Source of the DNA: Dactylis glomerata
Taxonomy: Eukaryota > Streptophyta > Magnoliopsida > Poales > Poaceae
Direction of reading: 5' to 3'
Assembly (NCBI GenBank): GCA_007115705.1
Contig: QXEO01001579.1
Location: forward strand, 1,302,001-1,366,000
DNA length: 64,000 nt
This document shows, piece by piece, positions 22,808 through 33,552 of this stretch. Position 1 is the first letter of the stretch. Every line of letters begins with the position of its first letter. Under the pieces are notes generated by a model. That model was not told the origin of the DNA. It searched no databases and saw nothing but the letters and a program-made list of their open reading frames with translations. The position numbers and the translations under genes were made by a program.

Positions 22808-23914
22808 CATGGGCAAGCTTTCAACATTGCACTTCTTATTTGAGGTGATATCGTGATCTTTTGTTTATGGATGCCCGTGGTGTGAAATGAATTGGGAATC
22901 TTGTGGGGATCATGGAGTTTGTATATGTGTTAGGGAAACGCCGGGCCGCTAATCTAAGCCATGCATAATTCATGGTGGAAATTTGCAGCATACCCATGGT
23001 GAACATTCGACGACGCATCTCACAATAAAAAGCTAAACAAATGGCAAATAAAAGAGATGTCGAGGTGTTCATTGTCTGCTTGTCCTGTCATTTTTATGTG
23101 GGCTTGTTCTATGTCATCGGGCACGGAGGTACCCCATTGGCGGTTCTCAATGATATGCATATATTTACAATGACAAGAGCCTTGCTTGGGACTCTAAGTA
23201 AAGTAGCATGAGGTTTGGGTACTCGTATTCACGGGACACGAGGTTTTCAACTTATGATTTGTTAAGCATATGCATCATAATTGTTCTCGCATTAACTTTA
23301 ACCATTCAAGATGCTTATGATGGGGGCAATGAGAGCTCAAAGCCGGTAAGTACCATAATTTTTGAAGGTTATAAAACTTGCAAACACTGCTTCCCTCTGC
23401 GAAGGGCCTTTCTTTTACTTTTATGTTGAGTCACCACCTTCTATCTTTATGCACCATTAAGAGAGCATAGTTGTCATTCTTAGTATAATGTGCATTGTCC
23501 CAAAGTTTTCATTGATTGATTCATATTGTTGGTTTCACTTGTTCTTAAATTATTTGTATCTAGTCGCGCTCTTAAACTTGAAGGTGCCCTATGCATTTAT
23601 GTTTTGCTCTCTCATGAAGGACAAGCTGAAAACCATTTGTATGTTTTTCCTTATGATTTGAACACACGTTTGACTTTCATTGTTTCATTTTCATGATCTT
23701 TTGTTTTTGTTCATTTTCATGTTTACAACATGGTTGCTAAGTTCTTATTGTCAAGATTATATCTTTCATTCCCATGTTTTAAGTTCTTATGATCCCAGCT
23801 CACAAATGCTTACATATATGATCAAGATTGTGTAGGTGCATGTCACCTCAAAAATTATTCTTTTGTTATCACTTACCTACTCGAGGACGAGCAGGAGTTA
23901 AGCTTGGGGATGCT
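22808..23914 (+). mobile_element. Element A: 3' noncoding region resumed, with polypurine tract
   Basis: Continues A after B. It includes the uninterrupted version of F's target (GGAGGTACCCCATTGG near 23126-23141), which confirms F's insertion site in B. The polypurine tract AGCTTGGGGATGC (23901-23913) abuts the LTR. No gene seen. Confidence 0.85.
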
Positions 23915-25932
23915 TGATACGTCTCCAACGTATCTATAATTTTTGATGCTCCATGCTTGTTTTTACACCATTTGCCTAATGTTTCGTTACACTTAGTGGC
24001 ACTTTTATGCATTTTCCGGAACTAACCTATTAACAAGTTGCCACAGTGCCAGTTCCCTGTTTTCTCCTATTTTTGTGTTTCAGAAGTGATACACAGGAAA
24101 TATTCTCGGAATTGGACGAAACAAGTTCCTAAAGTCTCATTTTACCAGGGAGCTTCCAGAGATCCGAAGGAGAGTAGGAGGGGGGCCACAGGGGCCCCAC
24201 ACACCAGGCCGGCGCGGACAGGGCTTGGGCCACGCCAGCCAGGTGTGAGGCCACCTGGCCCCACCTCTGACATCGCCCCTTCGCCTATAAAGACCCCCCG
24301 ACGGGAAAAACCTAAGTACCCGATCAATTTTCCTGAAACACATCGTGATCCGCCGCCGTCGTCGACCCGAGATCAGGAGGGTCCAGAAGCTCTTCCCGGC
24401 ACCCTGCCGGAGAGGGGAATCGCCACCGGAGGTCTTCTTCATCGCCATGCTTGCCTCCGGAGCGATGAGTGAGTAGTCTACCTTGGACTATGGGTGCATA
24501 GCAGTAGCTAGATGGTTGTCTTCTCCACCATGTGCTTCATATTTAGATCTCATGAGCTGCCCTACATGATTGAGATCACCGTTATGTAATTCTACATGTT
24601 TGGTTTGTTGGGATCCGATGAATATTGGTGTTATGATTGAGTTGGTATACTAAAATATATCTTATGTTATCTCTATGTTGTTTATGATCTTGCATGCTCT
24701 CCGTTGTTAGTAGCTATCTTGGCCGAGTAGTTGCTAGTGACTCCAAGAGGGGGTATTTATGCTCGATAGTGGGTTCATGCCTCTATTTAACCTGGGGGAG
24801 TGACCGAAACCTCTAAGGTTGTAGATGTGCTGTTGCTACTAGGGAGAAAACAACATTCATATGCTCAAGGGCATATGCTTTGTTTACATTACACACTTTG
24901 CTTAATGCAATTATCTGTTGTTCGCAACTTAATACTTGTGGAGTTCTCGGATTGATTCGCCACAAGTGGATTATTAGTCATAGATGCAGTTGGATGGCGG
25001 TCTATGTATTTTGTTGTAATGCCCAGAGTAAATCTCATAGTGATCTTCTTGACATATCACGTTTATCTTTATTCTATCAATTGCCCAACTGTAATTTATT
25101 TACCCAGCATGTGTTATTTATCTTATGGAGAGACACCACTAGTGAACTGTGGACCCCGGTCCTATTTCCATCATATTGCTATCACCTGTTTACTTTACTC
25201 GCACTGTTTACTTTACTCGCATACTTCTACTGTTTTCCACTCGATACACTCATAACCTTTGTTTCAAGCAAACCGGTGAGATTGACAACCTCATCGCAAG
25301 TTGGGAACAAAGTACTTGGTTGTGTTGTGTGCAGGTTCCGCGTTGCTACTGGCCGAAGATGAGTCAACAAGTGTCGTAAATGGCGCCCTTGTTGGAGTGC
25401 TATTAAGCCAGTCTGCATCACCTTCAGTCGTCTGTCTCTCCTCTCCAAGATCGACATACCTTGGTTTCTTAACTGAGGGAAAACCAGCTGCTATACTCAT
25501 CACACCTTCCTCTTGGGGTTCCCAACGGGCTGGTCATTCACCACGCACAAGCAGTGTTGGAAAAGGCGACGCCTAGGCAACGCTTAGGCACGCTTAGGCG
25601 CTAGGCGATGGACAAACGCCTCGCCTAGGGCATAGGCGGAATTCTAGGCAGTGCAACTAAGAAATAGGCTTCCCCAACAAGAATGTATGTCATATTGCAC
25701 TAACGAGCCAGATTTGCCATATTTTAATGGTAGTTGTTCATAGTTTACTCATGTAGATGCTCTAAACTAAAGCGTATTCACTATAATAGCCCATATAAAT
25801 GCTTGATGGTATAAAAATTGTGACCGCCTAGGCCACGCCTAGGACGCCTAGGCAGTGCCTAGGCACTAGGCGAATGCTCACCGCCTCGCTTACGCTTAGC
25901 GCTTTTTCCAACCTTGCGCACAAGGACCATCA
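23915..25932 (+). mobile_element. Element A: 3' LTR, containing a hAT MITE
   Basis: Starts TGATACGTCTCC and ends GGACCATCA. TATA region TCGCCTATAAAGACCCCCC lies at 24281-24299. It is interrupted at 25552-25916 by a MITE; without it the LTR is about 1.65 kb. It lacks the primer-site duplication seen in B's LTRs. Confidence 0.9.
25552..25916. mobile_element. hAT-type MITE (365 bp)
   Basis: Flanked by the 8-bp duplication CGCACAAG (25544-25551 and 25917-25924). Ends are CAGTGTTGGAAAAGGCG and, inverted, CAAGGTTGGAAAAAGCG, with two or three mismatches. The subterminal parts are rich in GCCTAGGC-type palindromes and the middle is AT-rich. It has no ORF, so it is non-autonomous. Confidence 0.9.
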
Positions 25933-27333
25933 ATATTTCATGGAGCTTCCAGAACACCGAAGAGGAGCCGCAGAGGAGCCACTGGTGGGCCACACCACCA
26001 GGGGGCACGGCCTGGGGCTGGCCGGCGCCTCCCTATGGTGAGCCCCACCAGGGCCACTTCTGACGCCACCTCTTCGCCTATAAAGACCCCCCGACGGGAA
26101 AAACCTAAATACCCGATCACTTTTCCAGAACACATCGTGATCTGCCGCCACCGTCGACCCAAAGTTCGGGAGGGTCCAGAAGCTCTTCCTGGCACCCTGC
26201 CGGAGAGGGGAATCGCCACCGGAGGTCTTCTTCATCGCCATGCTTGCCTCCGGCGCAATGAGTGAGTAGTCTACCTTGGACTATGGGTCCATAGCAGTAG
26301 CTAGATGGTTATCTTCTCCACCATGTGCTTCATGTTTAGATCTCGTGAGCTGCCTTACATGATCGAGATCACCGTTATGTAAGTCTACATGTTGTGTTTA
26401 TTGGGATCCCATGAATATTGGTGTTATGATTGAGTTGATGTACTGAATTTTATCTTATGGTATCCCTATGTTGTTTATGATCTTGCATGCTCTTCGTTGT
26501 TAGTAGCTATCTTGGCCGAGTAGTTGCTAGTGACTCCAAGAGGGGGTATTTATGCTCGATAGTGGGTTCATGCCTCTATTTAATCTGGGGGAGTGACAGA
26601 AACCTCTAAGGTTGTAGATGTGATGTTGCTACTAGGGGGAAAACAACATTCATATGCTCAAGGGCATATGCTTTGTTTACATTACACACTTTGCTTAATG
26701 CAGTTATCTGTTGTTCGCAACTTAATACTTGTGGAGTTCTCGGATTGATTCGCCACAAGTGGATTATTAGTCATAGATGCAGTTGGATGGCGGTCTATGT
26801 ATCTTGTTGTAATGCCCAGAGTAAATCTCATAGTGATCCTCTTGACATATCATGTTGTCTTTATTCTATCAATTGCCCAACTGTAATTTGTTTACCCAGC
26901 AAGTGTTATTTTATCTTATGGAGAGACACCACTACCACCACTAAAGAACTATGGACCCTGGTCCTATTTCCTTTATATTGCTATCACATGTTTACTTTAC
27001 TTGCACTGTTTACTTTACTCGCATACTATTACTATTTTCCACTCGATACGCTCATTCCTTTGTTTACAGCAAACCGGTGAGATTGACAACCTCATCGTAA
27101 GTTGGGAGCAAAGTATTTGGTTGTGTTGTGTGCAGGTTCCGCATTGCAGCTGGCAAAGCAAAGCACTGGACGAGACGCCTTATAAATTATCCGGAGCTGT
27201 CGCAAGCTAGCAAGCATCACCTTCAGTCGTTTGGCTTCTTCCCCTTCGGATCGATAAACCTAGGTTTCTTACTGAGGGAAAACCTTGCTGCTATATTCAT
27301 CATACCTTCCTCTCGGGGTTCCCAACTGGACGG
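25933..27333 (+). mobile_element. LTR fragment C, same family as A and B
   Basis: Collinear with an A/B-type LTR from about its base 225 (GGAGCTTCCAG) to near its end (GGTTCCCAAC at 27321). It starts exactly where A's 3' LTR ends, as expected if A inserted into this older LTR. The front part would then lie beyond the left edge. It has more changes than the other copies and breaks off at about 27333 against element D. Confidence 0.75.
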
Positions 27334-27837
27334 TGAAAAACTATCAACACCATACCGCATCAGTACAACAATTTTAACTTTGAGAATAATAATGCTTATA
27401 AGCCAAACATGAAGGAAAACTGAAGTGATGTAAATACATACACTTCTTTCTTCTTTTCTACTCAAACCTCAAGGTAATGTCGCTACTGACCAAGCTAAGT
27501 TTGCCAAAACCAACTAAATTTACTCATGCTCCCAAAGTGATACCAATACTAATCAACAAGACTAATCATATAAGAAATATTGCAAACTAAAATAAAGTGT
27601 GCGAAAAGTAAACGATAAAACTTCTCATTAATATTTCATTACCGCAACTCACACCAAGGGATACATAGATAACCAACTAAGGAAGATACTTCCACACTGC
27701 AAACTATTCTATAAGATAACTTCTCTATTCATGATATGACTCTACTTGAAAAGTAAATGAGTAAAAGGTGATGATGTGATACCGCGGCACTCCCCCAAGC
27801 TTGGAACAAGCCAAGGGGATGCCAATCCCATGATGAA
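27334..27837 (-). mobile_element. Element D: 3' noncoding remnant, LTR missing
   Basis: AT-rich sequence downstream (minus sense) of D's extra ORF, without an ORF. The 3' LTR and polypurine tract expected here are absent, and the DNA joins LTR fragment C at about 27333. This is a deletion or recombination junction. Confidence 0.65.
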
Positions 27838-28380
27838 TTACTCCTTCGGCGGTGGTGGGTAGTCTTTAATAAGCTTCTCAATCAAATCTTTCAGATCATC
27901 AATCTTGTGACTGAGGTTACGAATCATCTCTGAATTGTGCTCAATACGGCTCATGAACCTGTCAGCTAGAGAATTCCAGCTCTTGGAATTATTTCCCCAT
28001 CCTTCTTCATCCTTGGAACTTTCTTTCCCTGCACTGTTAGAACGATCTATATCCCAACCAGAGGGTAATCGGGACCTAGGCACCTTTTGAATCTGATGTT
28101 CATGTATTAGAGTATGGAAAGGGTTGTTGCCTGACGAAGATGCCCGGGGAGCTAAGATGTGGCGCGGCACACCCCCTCCGGTTCTTATACGTGCACTCTT
28201 CTTGAACTTGTCATGACTTGTCACCACCCCAATGCTTGCGATCATGGTGCTCGGGCGTGAACTTTGATCTTCTTCCATCTCTTCTTCCTCGGCCTCACTT
28301 TTAACTTCTTCCTTCAGCTGAAATTCTTGGTGGTCATCTTCTGGAGGTGTCTTCTCCTTGTCGTCGCTTGAAGAAGCCAT
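27838..28380 (-). CDS. Element D extra 3' ORF (ORF3)
   Basis: An intact 180-aa frame from the ATG at 28380, downstream of pol in the same sense. Function unknown. The N-terminus is acidic and Ser/Glu-rich (EEEMEEDQSS), the middle is Arg/Ser/Gly-rich, and the C-terminal part from about residue 130 (SWNSLADRFMSRIEHNSEM) is predicted coiled coil. It ends PPPPKE. There is no membrane segment, so it lies in the env position but does not look like an envelope protein. A TATA box and LTR-like hairpin lie just upstream. The frame is intact while pol has several breaks. Confidence 0.7.
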   Translation of the reverse strand: MASSSDDKEKTPPEDDHQEFQLKEEVKSEAEEEEMEEDQSSRPSTMIASIGVVTSHDKFKKSARIRTGGGVPRHILAPRASSSGNNPFHTLIHEHQIQKVPRSRLPSGWDIDRSNSAGKESSKDEEGWGNNSKSWNSLADRFMSRIEHNSEMIRNLSHKIDDLKDLIEKLIKDYPPPPKE

Positions 28381-28475
28381 GGTGCTCTCAAAACTTAAGA
28401 TCAACTCCTAACAGAAACAACTCGAAACAAAACACGACGAGAAAACGATATACAGACCACGGGGACTCCGGGGGG

Positions 28476-28601
28476 TTATATAGGCGAAAATTATACATCG
28501 AGACGAAATCACAGGAGAAAACCAGGACGGAAACGAGATCCGGGGTGGTCTCACCATAGGGTGGCGCGGCCCAGGGTGGGCCCGCGCCCCCTGGTGGTGA
28601 G
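28476..28601 (-). promoter_or_regulatory. Internal LTR-like promoter ahead of D ORF3
   Basis: The minus strand has TCGCCTATATAACCCCCCGG (about 28468-28487), close to the TATA region TCGCCTATAAAGACCCCCC of the A/B LTRs. Upstream at 28550-28601 is a GC-rich imperfect hairpin (CTCACCA ... TGGTGAG arms) that matches, with a few changes, a 52-bp segment in D's own LTR at 34736-34788. The TATA is about 95 bp before the ORF3 ATG. Confidence 0.6.
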
Positions 28602-28719
28602 GAACCACCGGACTCCGTCTTCTGCCCGTTTTCGTCTCATGATTTTTCATATTTAATAAAAACAACAAAAATATTAATGAAAAAGTTTAATGCGAACCTT
28701 TTCTGACTAGAAATGTTAC

Positions 28720-31700
28720 CTATTCGAAAATGAACTCTGCAGGTTCCTGCAAATTGTCCTGGATGAATTCTTCCGGAGAAACCGTTTGAATAACATCAAC
28801 ATCTTCATTATAAGAATCTCCAGCAATATAATGTTTGAGTCTTTGCCCATTCACCACTTGTGTAGTGTCATCTTTCAATGAAGCAATCTTTATCGCACCT
28901 GAGTGGTACACTTCCACAATAACATATGGTCCTTCTCATTTAGAGAGTAATTTTCCTGCAAAAAATCTGAGACGAGACCTATACAATAGAACTTTCTCAC
29001 CAACATAAAACTCTCTTTTAAGAATTATCTTATCATGCCATTGCTTGACTTTCTCTTTGAAAAGTCTGGCATTCTCATAGGCTTCATTTCTCCACATATC
29101 TAGAGAACTCAAATCTAACAACCTTTTCTTACCGGCAAGTTTAATACCCTATTAAGCTCTTTCACTGCCTAAAAAGCTTTGTGTTCTAATTCTAAAGGCA
29201 AGTGACACGCTTTTCCATAAACCATTTTGTAAGGAGACATGCCCATGGGGTTCTTATAAGCAGTTCTATAAGCCCATAAAGCATCATTTAACTTGCTAGC
29301 CCAGTTTTTCCTAGATCTATTGACAGTCTTCTGCAAGATAGACTTGATCTCTCTATTTGAAAGCTCTACCTGCCCACTAGTTTGTTGATGATAACCAGAA
29401 GCAATTCTATGATTAACGTCATATCTAGCAAGAGTTTTTCTAAAACCGCCATGAATAAAATGAGAACCTCCGTCAGTCATAAGATATCTAGGCACACCAA
29501 ACCTAGGAAAAATAACATCCTTAAGTATTTTTAACGAGGTCTCACCATCGGCACTCTTTGTAGGTATGGCTTCTGCCCACTTGGTAACATAATCAACAGC
29601 AACAAGTATGTGAGTATAACCTTTTGAAGGAGGAAAAGGACCCATAAAGTCAAATCCCCAACAATCAAATGGTTCAATAACAAGAGTGTAACTCATAGGC
29701 ATTTCATTACGTCTAGAAATATTACCAACTCTTTGACATTCATCGCAAGATAAAATATACCTTCTAGCATCTTTAAAGAGGGTTGGCCAATAAAAACCTG
29801 ATTGTAGAACCTTTTGTGCGGTTGTATCTCCAGCATGATGTCCTCCATAAGCGCTTCCATGGCATTTTCTCAATATTTCTTGTTGTTCATATTCTGGTAC
29901 GCATCTTCACATAATACCATCGACTCCTTCTTTATATAAGTGTGGGTCATCCCAAAAGTAATGCCTCAAATCATAAAAGAATTTTCTTCTTTGCTGAGCT
30001 GTAAAGGTTGGAGGCAAATACTTGGAAACAATAAAGTTAGCATAATCAGCATACCAAGGAAGGTCTCGCGAAGTTACATTTATTGAAGCCAACTGTTCAT
30101 TTGGAAAACTATCATTAACAGGAATAGGATCAAAAGAAATGTTTTCAATCTAGACGAGTTGTCAGCCACAGGATTTTCAGCACCTTTCCTATCTACGATA
30201 TGCAAATCAAACTCTTGTAAAAGCAACACCCATCTAATAAGCCTAGGCTTAGCATCCTTCTTAGTCATAAGATATCTAATAGCAGTGTGATCAATATGAA
30301 TAGTAACTTTAGAATCAACAATGTAAGGTCTAAACTTATCACATGCAAAAACAACAGCAAGAAACTCTTTCTCAGTGGTAGCATAATTCTTCTGAGCAGC
30401 ATCAAGAGTCTTACTAGCATAATGAATAACATTCAACTTATTATCTACGCGCTGTCCAAGAATAGCACCAACAGCAAAATCACTAGCATCGCACATAATT
30501 TCAAAGGGTAAATTCCAATCAGATGGTTGAACAATAGGAGCAGTAGTTAAAGCCTTCTTAAGAGTTTCAAAAGCTTCCTTACAATCATCATCAAAGACAA
30601 ATGGTACATCTTTTTGAAGAAGATTAGTAAAAGGCTTTGAGATCTTAGAGAAATCTTTAATAAACCTCCTATAGAAACCAGCATGACCAAGAATACTACG
30701 AATACCTTTAACATCTCTGGGACAGGGCATCTTCTCAATTGCCTCAACTTTTGCTCTGTCAACTTCAATACCTCTTTCAGAAATTTTATGTCCAAGGACA
30801 ATTCCTTCATTCACCATAAAGTGGCATTTCTCCCAATTAAGAAAAAGATTAGTTTCTTCACACCTCTGCAAAACTTTATCAAGATTGTGCAAACAATTAT
30901 CAAAAGAAGTTCCATAGACGGAGAAATCGTCCATGAAAACCTCCACAATTTCTTCACAAAAACCATGAAAAATAGCAGACATGCATCTTTGAAAAGTAGC
31001 AGGAGCATTGCACAAACCAAATGGCATACGTCTATAAGCATAAGTTCCATAAGGACAAGTAAAAGTGGTTTTCTCTTGATCTTCTTTTTTAACAGCAATC
31101 TGAGAGAAACCGGAATAACCATCAAGAAAACAAAAGTGCGTCTTCTTAGACAACCTCTCTAGCATTTGATCTATAAACGGTAAAGGATAATGATCTTTCT
31201 TGGTAACTTTGTTTAACTTTCTAAAATCAATGCACATTCTATAACCAACTATTACCCTTGGAGGAATAAGCTCGTTATTCTCATTAGGCACAACAGTCAT
31301 ACCTCCTTTCTTAGGAACACAATGAACAGGACTAACCCATCTACTATCAGTAATAGGATAAATAATACTAGCATCAAGGAGCTTCAATACCTCATTTCTT
31401 ACCACTTCCTTCATCTTGGGAATTAAGAGGCGTTGATGTTCGACAACTGGCTTCGCGTCTTCCTCCATATTAATAGCATGCTGGCATAAAGTGGGAGAAA
31501 TCCCTTTTAAATCATCAAGAGTATATCCCATAGCTCCTCGATGTTTCCTCAATATCTCCAATAACCTTTCTTCTTCCCTTCCTGAAAGTTTAGAACTGAT
31601 AATAACAAGATATGTTTTCTTATCATCTATATAAGCATATTTAAGATCATCAGGTAAAGGTTTTAATTCAAAAACAGGATCTTCCTTAGGTGGCAAAGTG

Positions 31701-31925
31701 GTACCAAGATCCTCCACAGGTAAATTGTGCTTGATCAACGGTTGTTGACGAAGGAAAATATCGTCAATCTCTTCGCTTTCCTTCCTGTAAACATCACTTT
31801 CATGGTCCTCCATGAATTGCTGCAAAGCATTATTAGGAGCAAGAGCAATAGAAGCAAGCTGTTCAACTCAAAAAAATTCATCATGCATGTCATTTTCATA
31901 AGAAGTCTTAGCAAACTTGGAAAAA
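28720..31925 (-). pseudogene. Element D Gypsy pol (RT, RNase H, integrase), multiply broken
   Basis: Gypsy pol in the order RT-RNase H-integrase. RT (30130-31825) has RWVSPVHCVPKKGG, YRMCIDFRKLN and the catalytic FMDDF. RNase H has CDASDFAVGAILGQ. Integrase (29169-29906) has the HHCC zinc region and the core motifs FDFMGPFP, TDGGSHF and the final acidic helix region. A C-terminal domain follows to 28720. Breaks seen: TGA at 31868-31870, loss of one base near 30149, TGA near 29905, TAG near 29166, a frameshift near 29130 and a TGA near 28938. This copy cannot make an active enzyme, but it shows what the autonomous partner of A and B looks like. Confidence 0.9.
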
Positions 31926-33431
31926 TTAAACTCCATTAAACTTAGTGAAAATTTTCTCCTTCTTACAGTCTATCACAGCACCACAAGTATTCAAAAAGGG
32001 TCTACCAGAAATAATAGGACAAGTTTTACTAGCTTCCTTACCAAGTACTAGGAAATCAGTGGGATATTTGGTCTTACCGCAAAGAACTTCCACATCTCGA
32101 ACAATCCCCAGAGGCCAAACAGTCTCTCTGTTAGCAAGCTGAACAACCACATCAATATCTTCAAGTTGACAAGCGCCAATCTCATGCATAATTTCTCTGT
32201 AGAGCTCTAAAGGAATGTCACTTGAACTAGCACCAATGTCGCATAAACCATAATAGCAATGATCTCCAATCCTGACAGAAATAACAGGAACACTTGTTTT
32301 CCTATGCCTTTTAGGATGTGAGATAATGTTAGAAGCATGTTCACAAAAGAGAATATATTCATCCCCTACATCTTTAGTAACAAGGTCCTTCAATATAGCC
32401 ACAGAAGACTTAATAGTAATTTGCTCATCAGGTTCTACAGCTTTCTTAGTACTTTTATTAGACACACTTACCAAAGTAGAATACTCTTTTACCTTAGCAG
32501 GGAAAGGTGTCTTCTCAAAATAAGGTTTAGGCACAATGCTATCAACAGTACAAACTTCAGTAGCTGCAGCAGGAATATGACTAATAGAATCTTTATAAGG
32601 CACATGATATTTGTTCCAATCTTTCTTTGGAACATCAAGATAAGAGGCAGAAGCCTTAAGACAATTAGCAAGTATTTGAGAATCAAGACCATAAGCAATG
32701 CTAACACTATGAAAGTCATCGGTTCCCATAAAAGTTTTAATGCATTCATAATCATAATTTATACCTGACTTCCTACCTTTGTCGTTTTCCCATCCTTCAG
32801 CATTTTCTTGGATACGGTCAAGGAGATTCCACTTAGCATCTTCCTTCATATGAGTAAATGATCCAAAACAGGAGGCATCCAAATAATCCTTATCATGAAG
32901 AGCAAGCTTTGCATAAAAATTATCAATAACAATATTATTGGGGATCTCATGAATGGGACATTTGAGCATTAGTAACTTCAATCTCCTCCACGCTTGGGCA
33001 ATACTCTCTCCATCATGAGGCCAAAAGTTATATATTTGATTACGATCTTTATGAATTTCACTTGGAGGATAAAACTTGGAATAAAAGAGATGCACAATTT
33101 CCTCCCATGCAATAGATGGACCATCTTTAAGCAGCCGATACCACTCCTCAGCTCTGCCTTTTAGTGATAAAGAGAATAGCTTCCTCTTGACCTGGCTCGG
33201 TGAAATACCTGCACACTTGAACAACTTGCATAATTCATGTATAAAAAGTAAGTGATCACCCGGATGGACAGTTCCATCTCCTGAATAGCAGTTATCCATA
33301 ACACGCTCAACAATTTTCATAGGTATTTTAAAAGGATCTAATTGAGCAGGTGGTGGTGGTGGTGGTTTATCTACACGTGCAGCAGTGGTAGTAGTGTTCC
33401 CAAATAGGAAACCAAATGGAGAATTCTCCAT
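31926..33431 (-). CDS. Element D gag-protease
   Basis: A 501-aa frame from the ATG at 33431 (MENSPFGFLFG). A poly-Pro stretch is near residue 25. The Gag core carries LKGRAEEWYRLL and FYSKFYPPSE, matching the family core also seen in element A. The aspartic protease near the C-terminus has CDIGASSSDIP and IISGRPFLNTCG. The following RT frame is offset, so a frameshift separates gag-protease and RT near 31926. The frame also stays open upstream to 33563, across the primer site, which is not coding. Confidence 0.85.
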   Translation of the reverse strand: MENSPFGFLFGNTTTTAARVDKPPPPPPAQLDPFKIPMKIVERVMDNCYSGDGTVHPGDHLLFIHELCKLFKCAGISPSQVKRKLFSLSLKGRAEEWYRLLKDGPSIAWEEIVHLFYSKFYPPSEIHKDRNQIYNFWPHDGESIAQAWRRLKLLMLKCPIHEIPNNIVIDNFYAKLALHDKDYLDASCFGSFTHMKEDAKWNLLDRIQENAEGWENDKGRKSGINYDYECIKTFMGTDDFHSVSIAYGLDSQILANCLKASASYLDVPKKDWNKYHVPYKDSISHIPAAATEVCTVDSIVPKPYFEKTPFPAKVKEYSTLVSVSNKSTKKAVEPDEQITIKSSVAILKDLVTKDVGDEYILFCEHASNIISHPKRHRKTSVPVISVRIGDHCYYGLCDIGASSSDIPLELYREIMHEIGACQLEDIDVVVQLANRETVWPLGIVRDVEVLCGKTKYPTDFLVLGKEASKTCPIISGRPFLNTCGAVIDCKKEKIFTKFNGV

Positions 33432-33523
33432 AGCAAAGTAAAATAAAAGTAAAAGACAAAAATAAAAACAATACTCACAACGACGGTTACCTTTACCAAA
33501 TCCACTCTTCAATAGCGCTTCAC

Positions 33524-33541
33524 TCCCCGGCAACGGCGCCA
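33524..33541 (-). other. Element D primer-binding site (tRNA-Asp type)
   Basis: The minus strand reads TGGCGCCGTTGCCGGGGA, 11 bp from the LTR edge. Confidence 0.9.
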
Positions 33542-33552
33542 GAAAATAGTCT

